64,000 nucleotides of DNA from Catonia carolina (lineage: Eukaryota; Arthropoda; Insecta; Hemiptera; Achilidae), in contig JAQMRL010000008.1 in the NCBI GenBank assembly GCA_035578175.1, positions 65,939,041 through 66,003,040 of the forward strand, in the 5' to 3' direction. The notes below the pieces were generated by a model. It saw only the letters and a list, made by a program, of their open reading frames with translations. It ran no database searches and was not told the origin of the DNA. The position numbers were made by a program, and so were the translations under genes. Position 1 is the stretch's first letter. Every line of letters starts with the position of its first letter. Positions 12,259 through 21,433 of this stretch are shown piece by piece.

Positions 12259-13076
12259 GTAATAAAGGTCTTTATTTTATTTTTGTTCAGTTACAATTGA
12301 GCTATTACAATATTTTCCCTTAAATTCTAAAAGACAATACTCATGGCCGTAGCCGTCTGAGAGGTTGGATCACACTTTTTCTTTTTTTTCCTTTTAAATA
12401 ATAACCATTTAATAAATTACTATTTAAAATAATAATCAAAATAAAATATAGAAAAATAAAAAAAAATGAATAAAAATAAATAAAAATTATATTAACTAAT
12501 GTATTGCTGTATCAGAAATTACATACACTAAATTAATAATTAAACTCTTGAACCAATTCATATCTGTATTTCCAGGCATATTTCCAAAAGTAAGCTATTT
12601 TTCCCAGTTTTCGCCATTCAAACACCTCACAACTTCATCCACTTGCAGCTCTAACTTTCCGAATCGTCTCTTCCTAAATTCCTTCAAAACCGGGCATCTA
12701 GCAACGAAATGCATTACGTCCTCTTCCTCGTTTTTGCTACACAGGGAGCATAATTTAATATCTTTCTTAAAGTCGTATTTATTTAACTTTATAAGCTCCA
12801 TTCTCGCTTTGAAAAACCATCTTATCAGAATAAAATCGCCTTCTCCGTACACGTAATCCAAATCAAACCTCAATTGGCTGGTCAGTACTCGCGTGCTACT
12901 ATTATGCCAGCCCGTTTTGATAGCATCGTTCCAGCTGGACTGAATTCCTCTCAAAATATCATCCACCCTCAGCCCATCTATTGAAAAGAAAGAGACATCG
13001 ATACTGTAACGATCACTTACTCGTTTCCATTCCTTTTGCCAAGCTATATTTCTCTCGATGATTGACTAATGATGGA
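12259..13076 (-). mobile_element. 5'-truncated LINE with CCHC zinc-knuckle C-terminus
   Basis: Minus-strand LINE 3' end. The open coding part (about 13066 to 12534) ends in a zinc-knuckle, C-S-L-C-S-K-N-E-E-E-D-V-M-H-F-V-A-R-C (C-x2-C...H-x4-C), then V-L-K-E-F-R-K-R-R-F-G-K and a tail ending E-L-V-Q-E-F-N. This C-terminal finger after RT is known in R1-, I- and LOA-like LINEs. The 3' UTR runs to about 12259 and ends in AATAAAATAAAGACC near a T-rich target. Perfect 13-bp duplications (12246-12258 and 13077-13089) show target-primed insertion with 5' truncation. The coding part is uninterrupted, so this insertion is relatively young. Confidence 0.85.
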
Positions 13077-13089
13077 GTCAAGTTTGTTT
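13077..13089. repeat. Target site duplication, right copy
   Basis: GTCAAGTTTGTTT, the partner of 12246-12258. Confidence 0.85.
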
Positions 13090-13979
13090 ATATTAATTGG
13101 TATCTTCTCACCAAATGCTTTCTGTGTTGGAGTGCAAGCATGTTGGCAGTATCCTCCTGCTTTTCGTACATCAAAAACAGTGTTTTCAACGCACAATCAA
13201 TAAACTCTTGCGTAATGATTTTTCCCTTACAAGGCGAAGAATATTCATATTTCAGATACTCTGAGGGAGCTAATGCCTGTTTCAAATGTTTAGGGACCTG
13301 TTTACCATATGAGTCAGTAGAAAGACAAACACGTTTATAATTTGCTGGCCACCACTTCTTGAACTCTAAAGCGTCATAAGTGTTGAGAGTTTCTACATTG
13401 AATTTATCACTACTGGCTTTTATTATGTTAATGTACTGTTGTGTTAAGTAATTTTGGTCAAACTTCTTCAATTTCTTCTTTATTATAACAAAATTTCTGT
13501 CATTGGGCAATTAGGAATGGCCTCTAATGGGAAAGATATGGATAATTTTATCAAAACGCACAGTGTCAACTAGGCCAAGACATAAACGCATCACAGTGTG
13601 ATTTTTGTTTTGCCCTGGGCATCCGTCAGAAACCAAGTACAATGTTTTTGTTGTTGCTGGAATGTTGTTATTTACATATTTTAGTAGCATTAGACAAATT
13701 TCGTTAGTCCTTTTTTGCATCCTCCTTATGGTAAATTAAAAATTAAAAAATTTGATAAAATACGTCTTGAACTGGCAGGTGTGGGAGTGGCAAATTTTTG
13801 ATAAAATCAAAACTGATCCGGACCAAATCATCTTTTTCTTCGCATAATTTAACTATTTCATCTATTTTTGAATGAAATTTCCTAGCGCGCCGTTTGTAAA
13901 CAATACTTTCGGCTACAGCAGATCGACTGATGAGTAAACAGCGCTCCACTACTCCGTGGTGATTGCAGAAACTACACAA
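13088..13979 (-). pseudogene. Transposase-like gene remnant (uncharacterised insect family), N-terminal and middle parts
   Basis: Three minus-strand blocks in different frames. 13743-13979: C-S-F-C-N-H-H-G-V-V-E-R-C (a Cys/His cluster), A-V-A-E-S-I-V-Y-K-R-R, then L-P-L-P-H-L-P-V-Q-D-V-F-Y. 13511-13720: L-Y-L-V-S-D-G-C-P-G-Q-N-K-N-H-T-V-M-R-L, then F-P-I-R-G-H-S. 13088-13510: P-N-D-R-N-F, K-K-W-W-P-A-N-Y and T-Q-E-F. The 'SDxCxGQNKN...RGHS...DR' pattern is a family seen often in insect genomes, which I recall being labelled DUF7869-like. Sequence between the first two blocks is lost. The C-terminus lies beyond the LINE at 12134-12258. Confidence 0.65.
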
Positions 13980-14189
13980 GTCACTGACTTATGCAGAACG
14001 TTATGACTTTGAGTGACTTGCGTTGTTTTTACACTCAACGTATATGAAAACGCATATGAAAAATCATTCTAAATGAATACGAATTGTGTTGTTTATACAC
14101 ACAATGTATCGACATGTAATTTAGCAGATGTGAATGAAAACTCATTTTGAAAAAAATTACTTACGTCGTTTCTGCAGTCACTGATTCTG

Positions 14190-14229
14190 CGCTGACGCAG
14201 GGAAAGCAATAATAAAATACATAAGCAAC
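14190..14229 (+). repeat. Direct repeat X (right)
   Basis: Partner of 11578-11619, with the shared core AATAATAAAATACATAAG. It sits 4 bp outside the right inverted repeat and within or next to the 3' region of the LINE at 14300-17470. Confidence 0.75.
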
Positions 14230-14299
14230 TATAAAGAACACTAATTTTTTCTCGTAAAGGGCCAATTTTAAACCACGTGAGGTGATGTAAGCCTCTGGA

Positions 14300-17200
14300 A
14301 CCTGTTTTCGCAGCCCACATTCTCAGCATTTGCTCACTGTAGGCTTTTCTTCTTTCTTCTGTCTACGCGGTGTTCTATTTTTGCTCTTCATGGAAGCCCT
14401 TAAAGTCCTTAATTACGTAGTTGCCTGAATTTGGTTTGGTTAACTAAATTTTCTCGGTTTATTCCGGTTACCCCAATATCCTTTTTGACTTCTCTAAACC
14501 ATTTATCCGACACCTTAGGTCTAGTTATTTTTAAGTGCCTTAAATAATTGTTTTGTCAACCGGTTGTCATCCATTCTGTATCTACAGGTGTCCGTAAAAT
14601 TTTGGCTTCCTTTCTCTAAACGTTATCATTATTCGGTCGTTTCCTTTGTACACTTCTTCTCGACCTTTTAACCTTTATTGTCCGTCTACTATCTTCTCGA
14701 ACCCATTATCTTGCGGACGATCTATCTCTCAAATTTCTCTGCTCCTCTTAGACCAGGCTTCCCGGTCATTTTAATACACTCACTTGCGTACAGACCCACA
14801 GGTTTTATCGCTGTATTATGTCTAATCCTGGCTTGTCTGGAGAGTGCGTTCTTCTTATAAAGTGGCGAGTTCCTCGAAGTAAACCGGCCATTTTTCCTCG
14901 TCTGTAGTTGTTCGCTTCCTTCTCCCTTATCTTTGGTTATCTTCACTAGGTACTTAAAGCTATCAACTTTCCTAATTTTCCGTATTGTGTCAGGTGATGC
15001 GGGGCTGTTTTGATGTTTTATATGTATTTAGTTTTTCGAAGGAAATTTGTATTTCAGCTTTAACTGGTTGTATTCTGTACTTGGTGTTTATCTATATTGG
15101 CTTTATCTGTTCTTGGTGTTTCCGTGTTTCTAGAAACGATTGCTAGGTTGTCTGTAAAAGCAAGATAGTTTATTTTTATACCGCTCTTTGGTCTTCCGTA
15201 ATGTTAATGTAAGGAACATTTTCTCAAAAACTGTTCGAGTTATCCTGTCCAATTTTTTTGTGGTTACTTTTCAGGCTATTCTACACCCACTGAGTTAGTA
15301 GCATCTTGATAATGTATTGTTACGAAGATAAGACATTGTTTTTGAAATTACCTTTTGTGAAAATCATTACTTTTGCCTATTGAAGTGGAAAATAAATATT
15401 TAAATACATTATTTTACTGTAATATTAACTCAATACATTGAAATTATTATATGAAAGGCTGTGCAAAAATTGCATTGAAATCCATTCGCAGTTGGCTTAG
15501 AAAATGTTCCTTATGCTTCAAAAATTGCTATTTACGGGAAACAAGAAAAAACTAAAAGAGAACACATTATACGTTAAATAATTCGATGTGTTATTTTGTA
15601 CAGTTCAGAGGTTAATATAACTTGTTATATTCATAAGTGGTCTGGTGCTACATTAAAGTCTTAAAACAAAAAATATCGCACAAAATAAAAAAAATATGTA
15701 ATTATGTTGTGTTTATCTGTTGCCATTAAAAAATAGAGATTTTATGCAAATGGTAACGTTTAAAAAATAACGTGAGGATTCAGTATATTTGTAATTACAA
15801 AAACAAAACTGCAAAACCCCCGACAATTAGACCCGTATCGTTGGATGCAGGATACTCTAAATTTTAATAGTTTGAAAAAACCGAAAATGTGAAAATTTTC
15901 CAATTTCTTTCGTTCCGGGTACCCTTAATAATCCTTTATTGGCAAGTTCCATTTATTATTTCTAAATAACTTTCTCCAGCACACGGGTGAAAACCTCGGT
16001 GACAGTCCATCACCCGGCCTAACGCCTGTTGTAATTTCAAACTCTCCGAAGATTTCTCCTAGAAATTTTACTTTTTACTTTTTTGTGGCGGTCTTAAGGT
16101 TTCTTTAATGATTGTCGTTATTTTAATATCCATTCCAAATTCTTTTAAAATATTCAGTAGTGTTTCTTGGTCTACTGAATCATAAGCTTTCTTAAAATCA
16201 GCGAACACTACCACTATATCTCTTGGAATATAACTTTCCGTACTAAAATTAGGTGGTTTATCTACTCTCCGTAGGATCTTCCTTTTTTGAACGCGGCTTG
16301 ATGTTCACTCAGTTTCTGATCTACTTGCTCGTCTAGTCTAGTCAAACATTTTTTGGAGTGTAGGCCTACTTTATCTGTCACGGGTAAAACGAAAATTCCG
16401 CGGTAATTGTTTACATCCGTTCAGTGGGTGTATCAGTGACGTTTTCTATTCACATGGAATCTTCTCAGTTACCCAGATCTTTTCAGTTTCTTTTCCAAGT
16501 GCTCTGATGGTTACTTCTCCACCATGTTTCAACATTTCTGCACAGATTGAGTCTTCTCCAGCAGCTTCGTTGTTTTTCAGTTCTGTGGCAATCCTTAAAA
16601 GTTCTCTTGTCTTTGGTTGAGATGAAGTTTTGTTTCTACCCCTCGAATCTTTTTTTGATATTTCTCTTCGGGCTCTTCACCTTTCCGCATTTGTTCGTTC
16701 ATGATTTTCTTAATGTTTTCTTTCCAGATTGTAACATGATCTCTTTGGAATTTACCAAATTTTTATTCCGGAGTTCGCCATGTTTTCGGTTTCCTAGGGA
16801 GTTTCATGAAATTAGTGGACATCTGTTTAAGATTAAATGTTTCACACAATTCAATAAATATTACCATTCCTGTTTGTTTTCTTGTGGGCTGGATAGTCGC
16901 TGACAATCTTCCAGAACTGTTGTTTACCGATTTCTGCGTTGAATTCACCAACTAAAAATCGGACCCTCTTCTCTGGTGCTTTATTGTTTATCTGTTCCCA
17001 GATTGCTCCACCTCTTCTAAATTTCTCCGATTGTCCACGTTGATAGTTGTGTGTATGCATCACATATATTGAGCATCTCATATTTCCGCATTTTATAATT
17101 AAAGTACAGGTCCTTCCGAAGGTGAGTGGAATTTTGTTGTTGAGTCTATGATCCGTTACTTCCGCAGAATGTTGTTACGAGTTGCTGTAGGTCAGCTCCT

Positions 17201-17470
17201 ATTCTTGGTTCAAGTTGTCCTGTAAACATCCTAAAGTTTCCAGAATCAAAAGTTTTTGCGGCAGTAAAACGCGTTTCTTGTAAAGCGAGTATTAGAATAT
17301 GTTGTTTCGCCATCTAACCCAGTGTTCGCTTTAATTTACCTGTCTGCAGAAGTGTCCGTATGTTGATTGTTCCAAAATAATGCCACTCTTTAGTTCGCAA
17401 GTTGTTTTTCTTCATTCTCGTTAAGTTTTTCATAGTTATTCCAGCAAACTCCAACTCCTTCGTGCATGTT
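14300..17470 (-). pseudogene. RTE-like LINE, near full-length ORF2, heavily decayed
   Basis: Minus-strand ORF2 with many frameshifts. The endonuclease N-terminus near 17300-17400 reads G-T-I-N-I-R-T-L-L-Q-T-G-K and then L-A-L-Q-E-T-R-F. F-L-V-G-E-F-N-A-E-I-G-K lies near 16940-16975. RT T-G-V-R-P-G-D-G-L-S-P lies near 16000-16030. The catalytic box near 15155-15180 reads L-A-F-T-D-N-L-A-I, so the usual FADD has become FTDN. The region at 14722-14946 has L-Y-A-S-E-C. The ORF tail near 14310-14345 reads K-A-Y-S-E-Q-M-L-R-M-W-A-A-K-T. The gap between the GDGLSP and catalytic boxes is ~650 bp too long, so something is inserted at about 15230-15930. Confidence 0.8.
15230..15930. other. Probable AT-rich insertion inside the LINE RT domain
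   Basis: In this LINE type the two RT boxes normally lie some 50-60 codons apart; here more than 800 bp separate them. The intervening sequence is AT-rich and matches nothing else I recognise in the window. Exact ends are not visible. Confidence 0.45.
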
Positions 17471-17474
17471 GACC

Positions 17475-18074
17475 GAAAGCCTTATTAAAATTTATGAAAA
17501 AGGAATATTTAAAGTAAATTTGAAAGTGAAGTTTATCATATGTTTCATTTAAGTGCTACGTTGTTTTCAGATTACAATAGAATTAGTTACTTACAAAAAT
17601 GTAGGCTAATAAAACTGATGAATCGTACATTTGTTGTTTGTTCAAACCTTTTGAAAACTTCTGTTAAAATGTAAAAAAAAAAAATAATATACAGTTTAGA
17701 AGTTTTATTTAAACGAACATTTAAATTGGGATTTACGAGGTAAAAGTTGTATGATATAAAATAAATATTCATTTTAATAAATTTCAAACAGAATTTTACC
17801 GGTATTTCTTTTGTATTTACGTTCATATTTATTTCTTTAAAACTTTTGATCTGTGATCGCTTATAAAATAATCAATTAACGGTCTTCTATGATAGTTTGT
17901 ACCCTACATAGTGTAAACTTAATAGTGTTAAATGAGCTCAGGGGATTTTTTGTAGAATATGTTATTAATAGTTTAATTTTTCTTTAATAAAGTAGGAATA
18001 TTCTTGTGGAATATTGTCGTGGTTTTAAGAAATCTTATTTGGTTGAAAATAAATTTTTATAATATTTCAGATTT
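17475..18074. other. AT-rich stretch, no feature seen
   Basis: Unrecognised sequence separating the LINE from the 2.56-kb transposon. A 79-codon minus ORF (17587-17826) looks like chance. Confidence 0.4.
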
Positions 18075-18314
18075 CACAGGTCTGCAAAATTTAAAAAAAT
18101 TTCAGCTGCATGGGATATTTTTGCTGAATTATATATTTTAAAGGTCACAGATTGTAAAAATGACTTCCATAACATCTCATCACGTACAGGTTTTTTGCAA
18201 AATGAATACAAAGTTTTGATACAAACACTTATGTATTACAATGAACAAAACTTATATTTTCTTACAACTAATTAAAAAATTGTTTCTAATATTAAATATT
18301 ACACAGTTGTAATT

Positions 18315-20012
18315 CTAGTCTTTTTTCTTGTAAAACCTTTTCTTCTTGTCTTTGATGCTTCTCCGTACTCGTTTCCGATTTCCTTCACTGGATTCTCGAT
18401 TAAGCATCCAACAGTAGTCAGCTAACATATTGACATCCCATCTTCCTTGGTATCGTCTCTCGATATCACGGACATCCTGGTGAAATCTTTCACCCTGTTC
18501 TTCACTGTAAGCTCCCAAGTTTTCCGGAAAATAATCTATATGGCAGTGTAAAAAATGAACTTTTAAGCTCATCTTGCACCCTTGAGCTTCATACGCTGCC
18601 AGCATGCGTTTTACTATACATTTATAGTCAGGGTCTTTTGTATTCCCCAAAAACTTGTGCACTACATTTTTAAAAGAGTCCCATGCTTCTCTTTCCTTTT
18701 CTCCCATTGTTTCCAAAAAGAGGGGATCAGATAAAAGTTTTCTTATGTCAGGGCCAGTGAAAACTCCCTCTTTTAACTTGGCTTCAGACAGTTTCGGGAA
18801 CTTGGAACACAGATATCTGAAACAATCCCCATCTGTTGGCAATGATTTTACAAACTGTTTTATAAGCCCCAATTTTATATGAAGAGGTGGTAATAAAACT
18901 TTTTCTGGGGGAACCAACGTCGTATTGATGACATTTTTCTCACCGGGGGTGAAACAGTCTCGTGGTGGCCAATTAGTTTTTGTCCAGTGCAGCTGTCTGG
19001 CTCTACTATCCCATAAACAAAGAAAACAAGGATATTTTGTATAACCTCCCTGCTGACCCAACAACATGGTTAGTATTTTTAAATCGCCACAAACCATCCA
19101 TTGATGCTCTTGATATTTGATTTTCTCAAGAATCGTAGCTAAGTCATTATAGTTCTCTTTCATATGAACCGAGTGTCCCACAGGAAGCGATGCAAATGTA
19201 TTTCCATTATGCAGTAAGACAGCTTTGAGGCTAGATTTTGACGAATCAATGAATATGCGCCATCCTGATGGATCATATTCTATATCAAAGCTATTCATGA
19301 GTCCATGGACATCGTTACAGTAAACCAGATTTTCCTCTTTGGAGAAATACTGAGTGAATTCTCTCTCTCGATGCCTGTACCATGAAAATGAGGTCCCAGA
19401 TGATAGCAGGTTTTTGTTTTTTAGCCTTGATCCTAGCAGTTCGGCTGCATCTTTTGAAAGGCCTAAGTCTCTTACTAGACCGTTGAGCTCACTCTGAGAA
19501 AAAAGTTGAGGTCCCTCGTCAACAGGAAAATCTGAGCTATATTCGTCCTGGGAAGCTAATGTGTCTGAGTCTTCTGACTCACTCAGGATGTCATCTAAAT
19601 TAGAAGGTGGCTGTGGAACTGGTATTTCAGGGCCATGAGATACTGGACGAATAGCTGAGTCAAGGTTAGGGTAAGATATTTTTTTTTTATTTTTAGTATT
19701 AAATCCTTTCACATCTACTGAACAGAAGTAGCAGTCGATTGTGTGATTTTTCTGTTCACGCCATATCATAGGGATGCCAAAACGAAATGAGTTTTTCTTA
19801 CCCTTATACCACAAACGAAGATCTTCCTCGCATCTTCTGCACACCTTATGTGGAGCCCATGCTTTGTCTTGATCTCCAAGTTTAACTTTGAAATATGCAA
19901 AATAAACTTTTTTCACAAACTCACTAATGTTCCTTTGTTGACTTTTCACTATGTATTCACCACAAACATAACAGAAGCTATCGGGAGAAATTACACAACC
20001 TCTGTGAGCCAT
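18315..20012 (-). CDS. 565-aa zinc-binding transposase-like protein, intact single exon
   Basis: The only long uninterrupted ORF in the window. The start ATG has A at -3 and G at +4. Residues 14-61 hold C14-x2-C17 and C58-x2-C61, a treble-clef or ZAD-like zinc site, and C94-x2-C97 follows. Residues 137-175 are acidic and probably disordered. The core has W-R-I-F-I-D256-S-S-K-S-S-L-K-A, then M-V-C-G-D310-L-K-I-L, C329-x2-C332-L-W-D, L-P-P-L-H378-I-K-L-G and S-E504-E-Q-G-E-R-F-H. D256, D310 and E504/E508 with an intervening Cys pair and His recall the DDE layout of transposases with inserted zinc motifs (hAT-, KDZ- and Plavaka-like); that assignment is inference. The C-terminus is very basic (R-R-S-I-K-D-K-K-K-R). 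From memory, close relatives are common in insects and cnidarians as uncharacterised proteins. Alternatives: a domesticated gene, or an active element. Confidence 0.85.
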   Translation of the reverse strand: MAHRGCVISPDSFCYVCGEYIVKSQQRNISEFVKKVYFAYFKVKLGDQDKAWAPHKVCRRCEEDLRLWYKGKKNSFRFGIPMIWREQKNHTIDCYFCSVDVKGFNTKNKKKISYPNLDSAIRPVSHGPEIPVPQPPSNLDDILSESEDSDTLASQDEYSSDFPVDEGPQLFSQSELNGLVRDLGLSKDAAELLGSRLKNKNLLSSGTSFSWYRHREREFTQYFSKEENLVYCNDVHGLMNSFDIEYDPSGWRIFIDSSKSSLKAVLLHNGNTFASLPVGHSVHMKENYNDLATILEKIKYQEHQWMVCGDLKILTMLLGQQGGYTKYPCFLCLWDSRARQLHWTKTNWPPRDCFTPGEKNVINTTLVPPEKVLLPPLHIKLGLIKQFVKSLPTDGDCFRYLCSKFPKLSEAKLKEGVFTGPDIRKLLSDPLFLETMGEKEREAWDSFKNVVHKFLGNTKDPDYKCIVKRMLAAYEAQGCKMSLKVHFLHCHIDYFPENLGAYSEEQGERFHQDVRDIERRYQGRWDVNMLADYCWMLNRESSEGNRKRVRRSIKDKKKRFYKKKD

Positions 20013-20118
20013 ATTTCAGAAATATTAACACAAGAAACACACTAGAATAAAATAATAATAATATAATAACTAGAAATAATATCAATAAAATAACACGACA
20101 GTATTGCTCGAATGCTGG

Positions 20119-20126
20119 ATATAAAC
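20119..20126 (-). promoter_or_regulatory. Possible TATA-like element upstream of the 565-codon gene
   Basis: On the minus strand, TTTATATC lies about 107-114 bp upstream of the ATG, inside the transposon's 5' flank. In AT-rich DNA such a match is weak evidence. Confidence 0.2.
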
Positions 20127-20727
20127 TGAGAGTGGCATTAAATGGCCAGTGAGATACTAAATGAACTTATTTAGCTTGTTGAAACATGTTCTAATCCAAC
20201 AGCAGCATGATTATATTTATTTCAGTACCCTAGATGACATGTGGAAACATGCTCAACCTCACCAGTAATAAATGAATTTATCCTGTTTCGACACGATCAT
20301 GAGACTATCTCCTAACGAAAATTTACTATACCGAGCCCCCCTCCCCCTACTTTAATCAACAATTAAATGTGTTTTTTTAAATTTATTGTCAGTTCCAGGT
20401 ATAATTGACAGAATTAATGCAAAAAGTCTTAATTTTAAGACCACCAATCAATTAAAAAAATAATACTACATTTTTAGTTAATTAGGAATTTTACGCTAAA
20501 CATAAACCAAAACTTGAGTGTAACAAAAAAAATTGATGAGGTGGATTTTTTTTAGTATTTTTTTCGGTTTTACCAAGTCGAAATCTATAAGAAAATGTAT
20601 AAAAATCCTATGCAGTCTTTTACATGCAGACCTGTGTTTTTAATTATTTAGAAGTGTAAATTTTATGACTAAATTTTTAAGTTTCAGTAAGCTACGTGAT
20701 AAAATTATTAAACAATATTTAGTAGTT

Positions 20728-20770
20728 AACCATATTTTCCGGACTATAAGACGCACCTTTATTTTTCAAG
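20728..20770. repeat. Short motif resembling a DNA-transposon end
   Basis: TTTTCCGGACTATAAGACGC at 20732-20751 resembles a motif I recall from ends of DNA elements in several animals. No partner is visible here. Confidence 0.3.
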
Positions 20771-21398
20771 GCAAAAAACAAACCTAATTTTTATCAACAG
20801 TGAATGATGTACGGGTAAAATGAAAACCAAACCCAGTTTGGCTTTATAATACGGAAAATCACTGTTTGACGCTAAAGTAGGCTCTGTTAAAAAAAATTCT
20901 TTAAACAAAAGTTGTAGGTTTTTTAATTTTCTATAATTCTGATTATATTTAGCTACACTTTTGACGTAAAATGGCATAGGCCTACTAAGGCCGAAATCTT
21001 TAAAAATATTGAATTTTTCTTTTAGATTTTGATGAAAGAACAAAAAATCACTAATTGCCGCTAAAGTAAGCGTTAAATACTACAAAAAAACAATACAAAT
21101 AAAAGTTGTAGGTTTATAAAACATTTTTATTTCTAGGAGAACTTCAGCAGACATGGCGCTTACTCACTATTGTTCAGTATAAAAGATTTAGTAAAAGAAG
21201 TGATTTAAAAATAAATCGTCGGATCCGTTTTTGAGGAAATTGCAAGAAAGTGAAAAATTACATGCACAAACTACTACTTCCGGTTGACCGATTTTAATGA
21301 AAATGGTCGTGTCGGGTCCTCTAGCGGTACTTAACATAACTTCCAAGTTTCAATTTCGTACAATACTCCGTTCTTGAGATTTATAATATTCACGTGCG

Positions 21399-21433
<35 letters not shown>

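Larger units (their letters stand above)
11620..14186 (-). mobile_element. Decayed DNA transposon with ~25-bp TIRs carrying a broken transposase-like gene
   Basis: The left end reads AATCGGTGATTGCAGAAAC (11620-11638). The right end, read on the minus strand from 14186, gives AATCAGTGACTGCAGAAAC; similarity continues through ACRTAAGT. Related motifs in both orientations sit subterminally near 11820-11852, 13958-13983 and 14010-14040. Inside is a minus-strand pseudogene (12134-13979) of an insect protein family I associate with transposases, split by a LINE at 12259-13076. Superfamily is unassigned and no short target duplication is clear, but a ~40-bp direct repeat flanks the whole unit. Confidence 0.55.
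18075..20636 (-). mobile_element. Apparently complete DNA transposon with one intact 565-codon gene
   Basis: The left end begins CACAGGTCTGCA (18075-18086) and the right end is its exact reverse complement TGCAGACCTGTG (20625-20636). Looser similarity continues inward: CTGCATGGGAT on the left versus CTGCATAGGAT on the right, and on both sides a 'CCA...CATCTCATCA' type block about 90-110 bp in. The single ORF (18315-20012) lies between them on the minus strand with about 240 bp 3' and 620 bp 5' flank. No clear target duplication was found; both ends lie in T-rich DNA (TTT on each side). The superfamily is not one I can assign. Confidence 0.65.

Noticed and set aside
18315..20012. Reading the 565-codon ORF as an ordinary host gene
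   Set aside because: It is possible as a domesticated gene, but exact inverted ends around it and the transposon-filled setting make a mobile element more likely; recorded as transposase-like with that caveat.
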